From Limnanthes douglasii subsp. nivea (lineage: Eukaryota; Streptophyta; Magnoliopsida; Brassicales; Limnanthaceae), in contig JAUPFV010000001.1 of the NCBI GenBank assembly GCA_036936605.1, positions 213,573,138-213,637,137 on the forward strand: a stretch of 64,000 nt of DNA. Reading direction: 5' to 3'. The translations under genes and the position numbers were made by a program. Shown here piece after piece: positions 1 to 10,329 of the stretch (its first letter is position 1; each line of letters opens with the position of its first letter). The notes beneath the pieces are model-generated. The model did not search any database, had not been told where the DNA came from, and saw only the letters and a program-made list of their open reading frames with translations.

Positions 1-2159
1 ACAATTCCCCTAACAATATCCGAAGAGCAGGCTCGTCGGATCGCCCCAAAATCCAAAGGTGACATCACTCTTCCCTTGGAACTTGATGCCATTGCAGGCA
101 ACAACATTCGAGGCATCGAAAACAAGCATATGGTCGCACTTCACAATATTTCTTATGAAAACTTTTCGCCTTTGGAAGAGACCATGCTGAGGACCCGATG
201 GTGCATCCCCTCGTACATCAACATAAGATTCCCCTCGGAAGGTGAGACTCCTTTATCAATTAGGGATGACGAGTTAGTTGTTTATACAGAAATCATGAAC
301 TGGGGGTTAAGGTATCCCTTAGATCCATTTTTTATTGAGTACTTTTCCAAAATCAACCTCTGCCCTTCACAAGTTGGGCCAAATATGTGGTTCACACTCA
401 TGGAATGCATCATGGCCTCGAGGATTTTGGGAAACGAATTTTCCTTAGAAGAGCTCATCGGATTATCTGGCCTGGTCAAGAATCCATTTTTTCGTTCTAC
501 TCATTAACTTTTAGTCGAGGACAAAAGGTGCTGAAAGACTTGTTGGAAGCTGACAAGAAGTGGAGGCAACAATTTGTTTACTATTCTGGACATTGGGAGA
601 CAGGATCTGAGTCCACTCTTTTGAATCCACACAAGTTATCTCTCTTGTGGACCAACAAATGTAAGTCTATTAACTTCTACTTTTATTTTGCATCGGAGAA
701 TGATATATTAACCTAAAACTCTTTGTAGCTATGACCGGAGTCTCGAAGCCATACGTAGACTATGTCGAGAGTGCCACCACCGTCTTCACTAAACTCAGTG
801 AGTGGGCCAAAGAAAATTGGAACAATGAATTCCACCTGTGCTTTATGAATAATAACTTGGCCAGAAGTCGACTCTGGAGGCTGAATCCCCTCGACCGGCT
901 GACCATGAAAGAATTAATGACCCCGCCCTCTTAACAAGAAATCCTTGATCGAGTGAACAAGAAAGATATAGTCATTTATCTTCCAAAGTGCTCGCGTGCC
1001 AAAAGTTACCTTGATTATTCCGACGAGGAAGCGTCCACCAAAAACCTTCAGTCAGACTCTAAAGGATTAGCTACTAACCTAGAGCCAACCTCGTCGACAA
1101 ACACTGTAATTCCCATTACCATTTCCCCTCCAAAACAATTTGTCCGCCCTGTCAAGAAAAAAGAAGCCAAGACAAAAGAGACCAAGAAAAAGGTTGTTTT
1201 GGAACCTATTCAAGAAACATCCGAGGACATTAAAACACAAGATGATGTCCAGGAAATCTCCGAGGACGCTGGGACCCAAGATATTGCAACTGACCCAGAA
1301 AGAGAGGCTAGATAAAATTCAGGTCAGACATCCAATTCTCCTCTTACCCAAACTTCAAGTCCCTTTCCTGCTGATAATTCTCCCATATTAGCACCACTCC
1401 CAATTCCCCGAAGCGATCCTCCTCAACATGTTGACCCCAATGAGACTTTGGATTTTGACCCTACAGCAATAGGCTCTCCTACCAGCTCTTTCGAGATTCT
1501 GCAGAACGATGAGTTTTCGTTAAGTTTTCGCAACCTGCTTCATGCCTCTGTCAACATGGGAAAGGTAAATGAAAAATTTGGAAGATCGGAAGAAACATTA
1601 CAAGTTCAAGGCTTCCCTTGCTTCTGCTCAACTTGAAGAGGCAAAGAAACAACACTCTATTCTAGAGAGTCAGGCGGGCGCGATTTTTGAAAAATTGTCT
1701 GCCTCTGAAAATTACGTCCTCGTCCTCGAAAAATGCTTCCATGAAGAGAGGGATCTCTACCAAAAGAAGACGAGGACTCAAGAGTTACTCTTGATAGAAC
1801 TCAAGAAAGCTCACGAAATTGCATGCAAGGGATTTAAGGGTTGTCTGGCTGATTACGAGGTTGTTCTGGAGGACATGAAAAAGTTAGTGAAGAGAATTGA
1901 ATATTTTCCTCAACAAGTGGAGGCTGAAAAAGAAAAAGTAGTGGATGCCTATGCGGCCAAGTATGTGGACACACTCAATGCTCGAGACGTTACTACCCGA
2001 GCACGTCTGATCACCCAAATTCATGCAGAATATCCTGACTATGACTTGGGCAGTTTTTGGAAGCTGGTCGCCCCCGAACTTCGCCCTCCGAACATTGTTG
2101 TGAGTGATAGTGAGGCCTCGGAATCCGAGGAGAGAGACTCCCCGGAAAATTCTGAGTAG
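1..2159 (+). pseudogene. Antisense ORF (aORF) of Tat element 1, 'putative gypsy-type transposon' protein
   Basis: The frame is open from base 1, so the true start is outside the window. The N-terminal part carries the block WGLRYPLDPFFIEYF followed by LCPSQVGPNMWFTLM, the signature of the plant 'putative gypsy type transposon' domain (Transposase_28). The frame shifts by one base near 470-505, where homologues at 37.7 kb continue, so the piece ending at 507 joins the frame encoding VLKDLLEADKKWRQQF. A GT..AG intron fits 661-728, in the same place as in the copy at 37.9 kb. After a stop near 932 the lysine- and glutamate-rich middle and a coiled-coil C-terminus (1569-2159) follow, ending in an acidic serine-rich tail. 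The function of this protein is unknown. Its gene runs opposite to gag-pol. Confidence 0.75.
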
Positions 2160-2291
2160 ACAGACTTGTAAGAACAGTGTCAACATGTTTGTATAATTTT
2201 TGTATAAGTCTTTGCGAGGCAATTTTTGTAATAGTGTGTACATGTTCTGAAGAACATCGTCCTCGACCTTTCTAGTTTGCCCTTTTTTTTG

Positions 2292-2862
2292 GAATGCCAA
2301 TTTTATAATCTTTTGAATTCACATTTTGATGCGAACAAATAAGTGTATGTCAACTCGCGTTGAATAGAACAACTGCCTTATACCAATTTTACTTGGTCAT
2401 AATAATCGTAGTAAGTTATTCTAAGGCAAACATATAAAATATCATAATTATGGATCCTAAAAACTCAACCATAACTTGTATCTCGGAAAGAATAATTCAA
2501 GGCAAAAGTTTAATTGTATCTTGGAATGCCAATTTTATAATCTTTTGAATTCACATTTTGATGCGAACAAATAAGTGTATGTCCCCTACCTTTCTAGTTT
2601 GCCCTTTTTTTTGGAATGCCAATTTTATAATCTTTTGAATTCACATTTTGATGCGAACAAATAAGTGTATGTCCCCTACCTTTCTAGTTTGCCCTTTTTT
2701 TTGGAATGCCAATTTTATAATCTTTTGAATTCACATTTTGATGCGAACAAATAAGTGTATGCCCCCTACCTTTCTAGTTTGCCCTTTTTTTTGGAATGCC
2801 AATTTTATAATCTTTTGAATTCACATTTTGATGCGAACAAATAAGTGTATGTCCCCTACCTT
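2292..2862. repeat. 90-bp tandem repeat between pol and aORF of Tat element 1
   Basis: Near-identical units begin at 2523, 2613, 2703 and 2793, exactly 90 bp apart, each opening with GGAATGCCAATTTTATAATC. A further single copy of most of the unit begins at 2292, separated from the array by about 170 bp of other sequence. Units differ at only one or a few bases, so the array is young. It abuts the integrase reading frame, whose last codons lie inside the final unit. Tandem arrays in this hypervariable 3' region are known for Tat/Ogre elements and have been proposed as a source of satellite DNA. Confidence 0.9.
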
Positions 2863-3939
2863 GAAATCTTTTTGCTTTACTTTCAAAGCATACATACTCT
2901 GCATCAATGTTTGATAATGCAAAGACTTTAGTTGCGCTCTTCGTCTCTTTTCTTCCACCAAGTCTAATTCCAGTGTTCTGCTTTGATCGTTTAAATCTTC
3001 TGCATAAGCTGTCACACGGTATGATGGGAAAATAATTTCTGAGGGGACAAGCGCATCCATTCTATACACCAAGGCAAATGGAGATGTGGCAGTGGAAGTT
3101 CGAGGCGTCATTCTATAAGCCCACAATACTTCTTGTAAATAATCGGGCCATTTCCCAGCCTTACCCTCCAAATTCTTCTTCAATCCATCCAAAATCGTCT
3201 GATTGGTCACTTCCACCTGACCATTAGCTTGGGGATGGAATGGAGCAGAAAAAAATTGTTGTATGCCCCTGGAAAGACAAAAGCTTTTAAATTCCTTGTT
3301 ATCGAATTGAGGCCCATTATCCGTTGTAATCTTTATCGGCACCCCAAAGCGACAACAAATATTCGAGACAATGAATTTGATAACATCTTTTGCTTTTGTT
3401 CCTGCTAAAGGTTTCGCTTCCACCCACTTGGAAAAATAATCAATTGTTACTATTATAGTTTGTCTCCCCCCATATGTCATTAGTAGGGGCCCGACTAAGT
3501 CAATACCCCACCTATCGAACGACACTGCTTCTGAAATACTCTCTAGGGGCACCCTCGGCTTGTGTATGATGTTGGCATATCTTTGACACGTATCACACCG
3601 CCTCACCAACTATTTCACATCAGAAGAGATGGTCGGCCTATAGTAACCATCCAAAAATACTCGTCGAATTAACACTTTATCTCCACAATGGCCCGATCCT
3701 TCCCCGTCATGCAATTCTAATAAGACAAACTTCGACTCATCCTTGGCTAAACATCTAAGTAACGGTCTGCTTAGGGATTTCTTATACAAGAATCCTCCTA
3801 AAAGAATGTATCCGTGGGACTTAAACCTGATCCTCCTAGCCTCAGAATTTTCTGTTGGTATGCTATCTTTTTCTATAAAGTTCATGATTTCTAACCTCCA
3901 ATCATTCGTGATCACATTGCTTTCTTCCTCCATATTCAT
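2821..3939 (-). pseudogene. Integrase of Tat element 1 (one nonsense codon, C-terminus replaced by repeats)
   Basis: The zinc-binding HHCC region is visible as ELHDGEGSGHCG followed by RRCDTCQRY. The catalytic core follows with all three acidic residues: D in GIDLVGPL, D in TTDNGPQFDN and E in NGQVEVTNQ. A single in-frame TAG at 3610-3612 separates the zinc-binding part from the core. The frame ends after KVGD by running into the 90-bp repeat array, so the usual C-terminal DNA-binding/GPY-type region is missing. It would insert element cDNA into chromosomes. This copy cannot be functional as it stands. Confidence 0.88.
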
Positions 3940-4005
3940 AGAATGCTCTGTAATGCTGTTAATCGAAGGACACTCCTGAATTAGGACCCACGGATGGCCT
4001 TCTGA

Positions 4006-4790
4006 TCACGAAGCTGCTACTAATGAGTCAGGGATGATATTTGCCTCCCGTCGAACATGCTCATATTGAACCTCATCAAACTCAGAGGTCAGATCCTTTA
4101 ACACTTTCAAATACTTGACTAACTTATCTTTTCTCGCCTCTAACTCTCCCAAAGCTTGATTTATCACCAATTGTGAATCACTGATCAATTTAACCTTCAT
4201 GGTTCCACATATTTGAGCCAATCTTAACCCTGCCAATGTCGCGCATATTCTGCTTCGTTATTGGTTGCCTTAAAACCAAAGCGAATAGCCTGAAACATGG
4301 CTATCCCCTCTGGGGAAATTAATTGAACTCTTGTACCACTTCCAGAAATGTTCGACCCTCCATCCGTTTAAACCAACCATTCGGTCTTATCCAAATGGTT
4401 AACAATTTTCATGTCGTCCCTTTCTGAGTGGAATTCGACCAAAAAATCGGCCAAAACCTGAGCCTTTATAGCCGTCCGAGGCTCGAACGTTATGTCGAAA
4501 TCTCTCAGTTCAACTGACCAGTTCGTCATCCTCCCAGATATATCTGGCCTCTGTAACAAACCTTTTAAAGGGAACGATGTTTGAACCACGACAGGGTGGG
4601 CTTAGAAATATGGTCTTATTTTCCGGGAAGCTGTTACTAAGGCCAAAGCTAACTTTTCCAACTTAAGATAGCGCTTCTCAACATCTAGCAAACTTTTACT
4701 GACGTAATAAATTGGTTTTAACAGATCGACCTCTTCCCACAGTAAAACCGCACTTGACTGTAAAATCTGATACCGACACATAGACAATCA
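4006..4790 (-). pseudogene. Double RNase H region of Tat element 1
   Basis: Directly after the reverse transcriptase come a first RNase H-like part (YYVSKSLLDVEKRYLKLEKL, typical of Ty3/gypsy) and then a second, archaeal/plant-type RNase H. The second has TDGGSN, NNEAEY and LISDSQLVINQ, matching the active-site acidic positions. The two-domain arrangement is diagnostic of the Tat clade. The reading frame is broken near 4237-4370 and 4590-4600. RNase H removes the RNA strand during reverse transcription. Confidence 0.8.
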
Positions 4791-5890
4791 ATTTTCTCCC
4801 CCGCCAAAGGCTTGGAAAGTATCTCCGGGGACACCAAATATTCTTGAATCTGGCGAAAAGCGGCTGAACATTCCTCAGTCCAACTAAACTGTCTGACATT
4901 TCTTAACACTATAAAGAAAGGTGCACACTTATCCGAGGAACGAGAAATAAACCTATTTAATGTTGTCAATCTCCCAGTAAGAATCTGGACTTTCTTAATA
5001 TTCTGAGGATGCATCATAGTTTTCAAAGCCTTTATCTGTTCTGGATCAGCTTTGATGCCCCTTTCACTTATCATGTAGTCGAGGAACTTTCCCGATCGCA
5101 CTCCAAAAATACACTTCTCTATATTCAACTTTAAATTGACTTTACTCATATTATTGAAAGTTTCTTCCAAGTCAGAGAAATGATCTTCGTCCCGAAAACT
5201 CTTTACCAGCATATCATCGATGTAAGCTTCTACATTCCGGCCAATTTTCTCCTCAAACATCTTGTTGACCGAGCGCTGATAAGTCGCCCCTCTATTTTTC
5301 AGGCCAAATGGCATGACCTTATAACAGTATAATCCTCTCTCGGTGATAAACGATGTGCTTTCCTCATATTTTGCGTCCAACCCGATCTGATTATATCTTG
5401 AATAAGCATCCATAAACGATAATAACCAATTTCCCGAAGTAAAGTCCACTAACTGATCAATTCGGGGCACCGGAAAAGGATCATTGGGACAAGCTCTGTT
5501 TAGGTCCGTGAAATTCACGCACATCCTCCACTTTCCACTCTTTTTCCTGACCAAAACCGGATTCGAGGCCCATACAGGATACTGCGACTTTCGAATGTGA
5601 CCTATGTTCAACAATCGTTCCACCTCTGAGAGAATAGCCGCAGACGTTTCCTGAGAAACTACTCTCTTTTTTTGCACAATAGGTCGAACATCATGTCGTA
5701 CTTCGAGTCTGTGACATATTATCTCTAGGGGTACACCCGTAACATCATGTGCACACCAAGCAAACATATTTAACTTTGTTGACAAAAACGCAATCAATTT
5801 TTCCCTAAACTCAAAAGAAAGTTTTACTCCAATTTTCAAAACTTTTCCTCCTTCAAACTTATGCTCCTCGTTATCTTCATCCGGAACCAT
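4718..5890 (-). CDS. Reverse transcriptase domain of Tat element 1
   Basis: This 390-codon open stretch holds a full Ty3/gypsy reverse transcriptase: RKKSGKWRMCVNFTDLN, PRIDQLVD, SFMDAYSRYNQI, MPFGLKNRGATYQR and the catalytic box YIDDML. The catalytic aspartates are present. The first residue shown by an ATG need not be a true start, because the domain is normally cleaved from a gag-pol polyprotein. It is followed by the RNase H region in another frame. It copies element RNA into DNA in virus-like particles. Confidence 0.9.
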   Translation of the reverse strand: MVPDEDNEEHKFEGGKVLKIGVKLSFEFREKLIAFLSTKLNMFAWCAHDVTGVPLEIICHRLEVRHDVRPIVQKKRVVSQETSAAILSEVERLLNIGHIRKSQYPVWASNPVLVRKKSGKWRMCVNFTDLNRACPNDPFPVPRIDQLVDFTSGNWLLSFMDAYSRYNQIGLDAKYEESTSFITERGLYCYKVMPFGLKNRGATYQRSVNKMFEEKIGRNVEAYIDDMLVKSFRDEDHFSDLEETFNNMSKVNLKLNIEKCIFGVRSGKFLDYMISERGIKADPEQIKALKTMMHPQNIKKVQILTGRLTTLNRFISRSSDKCAPFFIVLRNVRQFSWTEECSAAFRQIQEYLVSPEILSKPLAGEKIDCLCVGIRFYSQVRFYCGKRSIC

Positions 5891-5915
5891 AAATCAGGGA
5901 GGCTCCCTCGGATCA

Positions 5916-6487
5916 TCACAAGGATTGATTTCTGAGGTAGTCCCCTTTAATTTTTATGCCTTCTTTGATGCTTATCCTCGAACTCCTCTTGAGGATAGAG
6001 CTATCTGATAACATTCCTGAGCCATCTTCTGGTTGCTCCTGATTGTTCATATATTGTTCCCTATCACATATTTCAGACACTGGTGTATCGTTGAGATAAC
6101 AACATGCATCATGGACAGCCAAGAACGACCCAGAATTGCATTGTACTATGTTGGTGCATCTACAACTATGAACAACACTTCAACTTCCTTCTTAAACGGC
6201 CCACGACCTAACTCCACCACACACTGAAACTCTCCAACGACTATTGTTGTTGCTCCCGTGAAGCCCACTATAGTTTTGTCAGATCGTCGTATAACAGGCG
6301 GGTCAGAAATTCTCTTGTAGGTACTCATAAACAAAATATTCGCAGAACTTCCCGTGTCAATAAGTATCTTCTGAACTTGGTCTCCGGCTATAGCCGCAGC
6401 AATAACCACCGCATCTTCATGTGGACCCGCTATATTCCTCATATCATCATCGTCAAAGCATATGATGGGGGAGGGTAAATGATACAT
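5916..6487 (-). CDS. Aspartic protease region of Tat element 1
   Basis: The protease stretch (6146-6487) contains ILIDTGSSANILF, the catalytic D-T/S-G motif of retroelement aspartic proteases, preceded by FDDDDMRNIAGPHEDAVVI, a stretch common to Tat elements. A second open piece (5916-6122) continues after a frame change and links to the reverse transcriptase. The protease would cut the gag-pol polyprotein. The frame change near 6122-6146 suggests inactivation of the polyprotein rather than of the active site. Confidence 0.82.
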
Positions 6488-6552
6488 CTGCGCTGAAACC
6501 CCTGCTTCAATCTGCGTGGTAAGGATTCACCATATGTCTTTTCCTCGAACTA

Positions 6553-8340
6553 TTAGAATTCCCTGCTATAGTATCTCCTTCGAAGATACTCCTTAGAATT
6601 CCCTGCATTTACTTTTCCCTTCGGAATAATCTCCTCTATCATGTTCACGTTATTTCTCCCTTCCTTAGGATCCAGATACTCCTCTTCAACATCGAAGACA
6701 TCAACCTCTTCAGAAATTACCATTGTTGTGTCAGCATTTTTCGGGACAGCCTTTACTGCAACATTTTTCTGGGTGTGCTTTTTCACAAACTCTAACAACA
6801 TTCCATTTTCAATCAAAGCTTACACTTCTTTTTTCAAAGCAATGCACTCCTTAGTGGCATGTCCAATGTCCTCATGATACTTGCGGAACCTGTTAGCACT
6901 TCTACTTTCCCTCGGAGTTTGAATTGGAAAAGGTTTTCTGAATTGCACTGTTGATCTTTCCCTATCGGATATCGTGGAAACATTTACCGTCAACTCCGCA
7001 AAATAATCCAGACGAATCCATTAATTTGAGATAGGCCTCGCTCCTTGGTTATAGTTTTGCTGGTGACTATAGTTCTGCTGTTTTGTTCTCGGAATTGGAG
7101 GATACTGACCCGCAACCTTGGCTAGAGCATTGGTTCGTGGCCCTTGATTTCCGGACTCAGACCTTTGAAATTGGTTTTGCTCTAGCTAATCGCTTGATCC
7201 CTTTTCGGATGCCTGAGTCTCCTCCACAAAAATTATTTTCTCAACTTGATCCAATAATGCCGTAAAAGTCATTGCATGACTTTCTGCTACCGTATCCTTT
7301 AAAAGTCCGGGGAGAAGCCCCATCCTAAACGCCGCCAGCGCCACAGAATCTTTACAATACTCCATGTCGGTTTTTGTTTTAACGAATCGATTGGTGTAAT
7401 TCTTCAAGCTTTCCCCAACCTTTTGCATGCAATAGATTATCGTGTCTCCATTGGCTTGAAACTTCTTGCTCCCCACAAAGTGTTGCCTGAAGATATTCCA
7501 GAACACGTCGAAATTCTTTATCGAGCCCTGCGGAAGCCTGTTGTACCACTTGGAAGCTACTCCTTTGAAAGTCTGAGAAAACGCTCTGCACAGCAATTTA
7601 TCATCATCATCGAAATTAATCATGAAATTCTTGAATTGCTTGATATGATTATCAGGATCATGCGTCCCGTCAAACTTTTCTAGCTTTGAAATGTCAAAAT
7701 GTTTTGGGAGGCTGCCTGCCAGAATTTCCGAGGACAGTGGATAAGCTCTCCAATTATGACCCGTCCTATAGACATTTGCTCTGAAATTTTCATAGGTCAG
7801 AAAATAAAGTCCCTCCTCGGACGGCAGAGTATACTGATGCTGCCACTCTAGATTCTGATGGTCGCCATGTTGGTTCCCATAGGGAAAATTCATTTGGTCA
7901 TAACCTTGCTCATTGGTATGCGTGTGATAACTCTTTTCCCTCGGAGATTTTATCTCCAAACTCCTTCCCCTCCGGTGGTCCCCATGATTTTGACCATATC
8001 TTTTCTTTTTTTGACTCCTTGGAGACGATTCTGGTGAGCTGTAGCGAGAATAATCACTCGAATCGGAAGATTCCAAGTGACGCTTTCCTTTTCTCCTCGA
8101 AGAACGTCGTTCACGACCTCTAAATATATCATCTCTGTTTTTAGGACGAAAGTCGGTTTCTCGCTCTTCTTTCCCATTGCCAGGCTCTCTTCTCACCTCG
8201 GAACGAAGATTTGCCTGAACAGTTTCCTTTTCTGCCCTCAATTTTTCAATTTCCAATAATAGCTCATTCCTTCGAGCCAGCAGATCTGAGTCGTCAAAGG
8301 TTTCTCCGACGCGCTGGCCTCCATGCGCCTCGTATTCCAT
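6553..8340 (-). pseudogene. Gag of Tat element 1
   Basis: The frame opens with a genuine ATG at 8340, 131 bp inside the primer-binding site. It runs 384 codons through a coiled, charged N-terminus, an arginine/serine-rich stretch and the retrotransposon gag core (FSQTFKGVASKWYNRLP, FRQHFVGSKKF). It stops at 7186. Homology continues in other frames to 6553, including a knuckle-like RKYHEDIGHATKEC in which the first zinc-binding Cys of the C-x2-H-x4-H-x4-C pattern is Arg; the other Tat copies keep that Cys. Gag builds the particle that packages element RNA. Confidence 0.85.
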
Positions 8341-8471
8341 ATCATTCCGCTAAGTATTCCCCACAAGATTCTCCTCGCAGTCGTTGACAAAATCATCCTC
8401 TTGCTCTTCTATGATTCAGCTCAGATTAGGAACAATTTCTAGAAAACGATCGTCGTTAGAACAATCTTTGT

Positions 8472-8489
8472 TTCCCACAGACGGCGCCA
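8472..8489 (-). other. Primer-binding site of Tat element 1
   Basis: On the minus strand, TGGCGCCGTCTGTGGGAA begins one base inside the LTR edge. The TGGCGCC start is the usual primer-binding sequence of Tat/Athila-type elements and would pair with a tRNA 3' end. The tRNA species is not assigned with certainty (Asp-type is my best guess). Confidence 0.75.
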
Positions 8490-8490
8490 C

Positions 8491-8843
8491 TGATGAATTA
8501 AGAAATAGCTCAGGAGTAATTTTGTGTTACGAGAATGTTTAAGGGTCCAAATTGTAGTAAATTATTCTTTATGGTATCTTTCTAGAGAGAGAAAGTGAGA
8601 GCTAAACCAAGTAGAGAGAGAAAGTAATATTATATTTTTCAAACAGCCATATCCACTCGTGTGAGGTCCTTTTTATAGTATAATAACGGGCCCCGCATAC
8701 TTTAATTCTTACTTATTACACATTTAGTCCATATATTTCTCTACCTATTCATAATAACTACTTCCATTGTACTTTTTACAATATCTCCCTAATAAAAACA
8801 CTTCCTTACAATTTTTCCATACATCTTTTATTCTCCCTTATCA
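8491..8843 (-). repeat. 5' LTR of Tat element 1
   Basis: On the plus strand it begins TGATGAATTA at 8491 beside the primer-binding site and ends CCCTTATCA at 8843, so on its own strand it starts TGATAAGG and ends ATCA. It contains a TATA-like ACTATAAAAAGG box in the minus-strand sense and an AGAGAGAGAAAG stretch. It is related to the solo LTR at 9026-9466 (shared AAGTAGAGAGAGAAAGT and TTTTATAGTA blocks). The target duplication cannot be checked because the other end is outside the window. Confidence 0.85.
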
Positions 8844-8990
8844 ACGCTAACCTATCGTGCTTGAAGAACATTCTACATAAAACAGCATCGACAAATCTTG
8901 GACTCTCCTGCCGAAGCATGCATTTCACGAAGTCAAATGCATTCAGGAGGTTCGCATCTTTGTGCACGTTCCAGCTAGAATCACCCATTA
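8844..8990 (-). pseudogene. MGDS gene remnant, cut by Tat element 1
   Basis: The minus strand encodes MGDSSWNVHKDANLLNAFDF and continues for about 48 residues until the LTR of Tat element 1 at 8843 cuts it. The same start, MGDSNWNVHENANLL, occurs at 22507, in the same relation to a PMD gene and a GC-rich motif cluster. I do not recognise the family. Its conservation at two loci in the same context suggests a real small gene of a mobile element. The 176 bp between the two LTRs is all that remains here. Confidence 0.55.
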
Positions 8991-9025
8991 TTATTACTTT
9001 GAAGTGTAATGATACATCTCGGTGA

Positions 9026-9466
9026 TGATAAGTTTCGAGAAAGTGTAGGGGTGATTATGTGATACGAAGATCTTTTAGTGGTAATTCTGTGATACGAGGA
9101 TATCTTAGTGTCAATATAGGTAAATTTACTTAGTTTAGGAGCTGTTTTTAGAGAGAGAAAATGAAAGCTTTTTGGCTAAGTAGAGAGAGAAAGTATTATA
9201 TTATTCATCTCTGGATCTCTGAAGCGTGTATGGTCCTTTTATAGTACAATTGCGGACCCCACACGTTTTAATTCCCACTTATTACATTTTTAGTCCTTGC
9301 ATCTTATTTTCTTCCTATTCTAGCTATTTCTTAGATAGCTTATACGATTTTCCCCTCACACAATTTCCTCTTTGCACTTTTCTCCTATCGCACTTATTCT
9401 TTACAATTTTCTCCTATCATATTTCATCTTCACACTTTTCTCCTTGTCTTTTATTCTTCCTTATCA
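9026..9466 (-). mobile_element. Solo LTR with 5-bp target duplication
   Basis: A 441-bp sequence begins TGATAAG and ends CTTATCA, a perfect 7-bp terminal inverted repeat. It is flanked on both sides by GGTGA (9021-9025 and 9467-9471). It resembles the 353-bp LTR at 8491-8843 but is longer and diverged. No internal retrotransposon sequence is attached, so it is a solo LTR left by recombination between the two LTRs of an earlier insertion. Confidence 0.92.
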
Positions 9467-9544
9467 GGTGATACTGCTTATAGTAGGGTAGTTGAAGGGT
9501 ACATCCCAAAAGCTTAGCGGGAAAAAACATATTCCTTTCGCATG

Positions 9545-10030
9545 TTAAAATGTTTTGGCGGGAAACGATAAAAAACAAATTCATCCCTTATGGTATAACC
9601 GTCGGTTAAACAAATGTCAACCTTCAGGGGAGTATTCAACCGGTCGTTGACGTCATAAATTTTAAATTAGGTGTGATGTTAAGTATAGGAAATTCCAACC
9701 GAACCAGCCCGGGAAATAACCCATACCATAGCCACCATTGATTAATGAAAAGGAAACGAAACCCAGCAGTTGAGTATTTTCAAGCGTCGGTTGACTACTC
9801 CCCTGCCAAGGTGAAAACTTACCTAGCGGTTGAAAATTATTCAACCGCCGGTCACTACACCGACAGGTTAGAGATCCCAAACCGGTAGACAAGTACCCCG
9901 ACGGGCTGAAATACCTCAACCGGCGGGGATAGTCAACCGCCCGTTGAAAATTATTCAACCAACGGTTGAATAGTCATAAATCCTAGCCTCATGTTAACCT
10001 TCAAATCCCCGATTTCAACCGAAGGTTTAA
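9545..10030. repeat. GC-rich palindromic motif cluster downstream of left PMD gene
   Basis: About a dozen degenerate copies of a roughly 12-14-bp motif of the form CAACCGNCGGTTGAA or ACCCGNCGGGT occur here, for example CAACCGCCGGTCAC, CAACCGGCGGGGAT and CAACCAACGGTTGAA. Because the motif is close to its own reverse complement, its strand is not meaningful. Spacing is irregular, about 20-60 bp. GC content stands out from the AT-rich surroundings. No coding sequence is seen. The same kind of cluster lies at 21855-22345 and 43600-43940. Confidence 0.7.
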
Positions 10031-10329
10031 TAAAATTGAAATTTCTAAAGTCTAATAAATCAACCTCATATATTAGTAACTTGGTTAATAAAGAGGATGT
10101 ATATGGAAACGATACAAATTATAAAGAAAACCAACTACTAAGCATTCATTTCTATAAACATCCGAAATAACGTCTAAAACCAACATTAAAAACATCAAAA
10201 TACTAAGTCTAAAACATCAAAACATGGTCAAGAAAACTAAAACATCATACAAACAACAAAACAACAGTAGCATTAGAACAAGTCATGAACTAGTGAGGTC
10301 AAGCACCTTCCTTGCGAAGGATACTAATT
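10031..10329. other. Non-coding gap
   Basis: AT-rich sequence between the motif cluster and the 3' end of the left PMD pseudogene. Nothing recognisable is seen. Confidence 0.5.

Larger units (their letters stand above)
1..8843 (-). mobile_element. Ty3/gypsy Tat-type LTR retrotransposon 1 (left end outside window)
   Basis: Read on the minus strand, the order is 5' LTR (8491-8843), primer-binding site (8472-8489), gag, protease, reverse transcriptase, double RNase H, integrase, a tandem-repeat spacer and then an antisense ORF (aORF) on the plus strand that starts at or before base 1. This order, the second RNase H and the antisense ORF before the 3' LTR are hallmarks of the Tat/Retand group of Ty3/gypsy elements. 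The 3' LTR lies left of the window. The right LTR interrupts the MGDS gene remnant at 8844-8988. Stops and frameshifts in gag and integrase show that this copy cannot make an intact polyprotein, though its domains are the best preserved of the Tat copies here. Confidence 0.9.

Noticed and set aside
1884..2300. 138-codon minus-strand open frame
   Set aside because: It is antisense to the aORF coiled coil and runs into the repeat. No domain is seen.
2523..2862. CRISPR-like array
   Set aside because: The 90-bp units are contiguous tandem repeats without spacers, in a plant retrotransposon.
9662..9958. 98-codon minus-strand open frame
   Set aside because: It lies across the GC-rich palindromic motif cluster. 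The apparent protein is a product of repeat composition.
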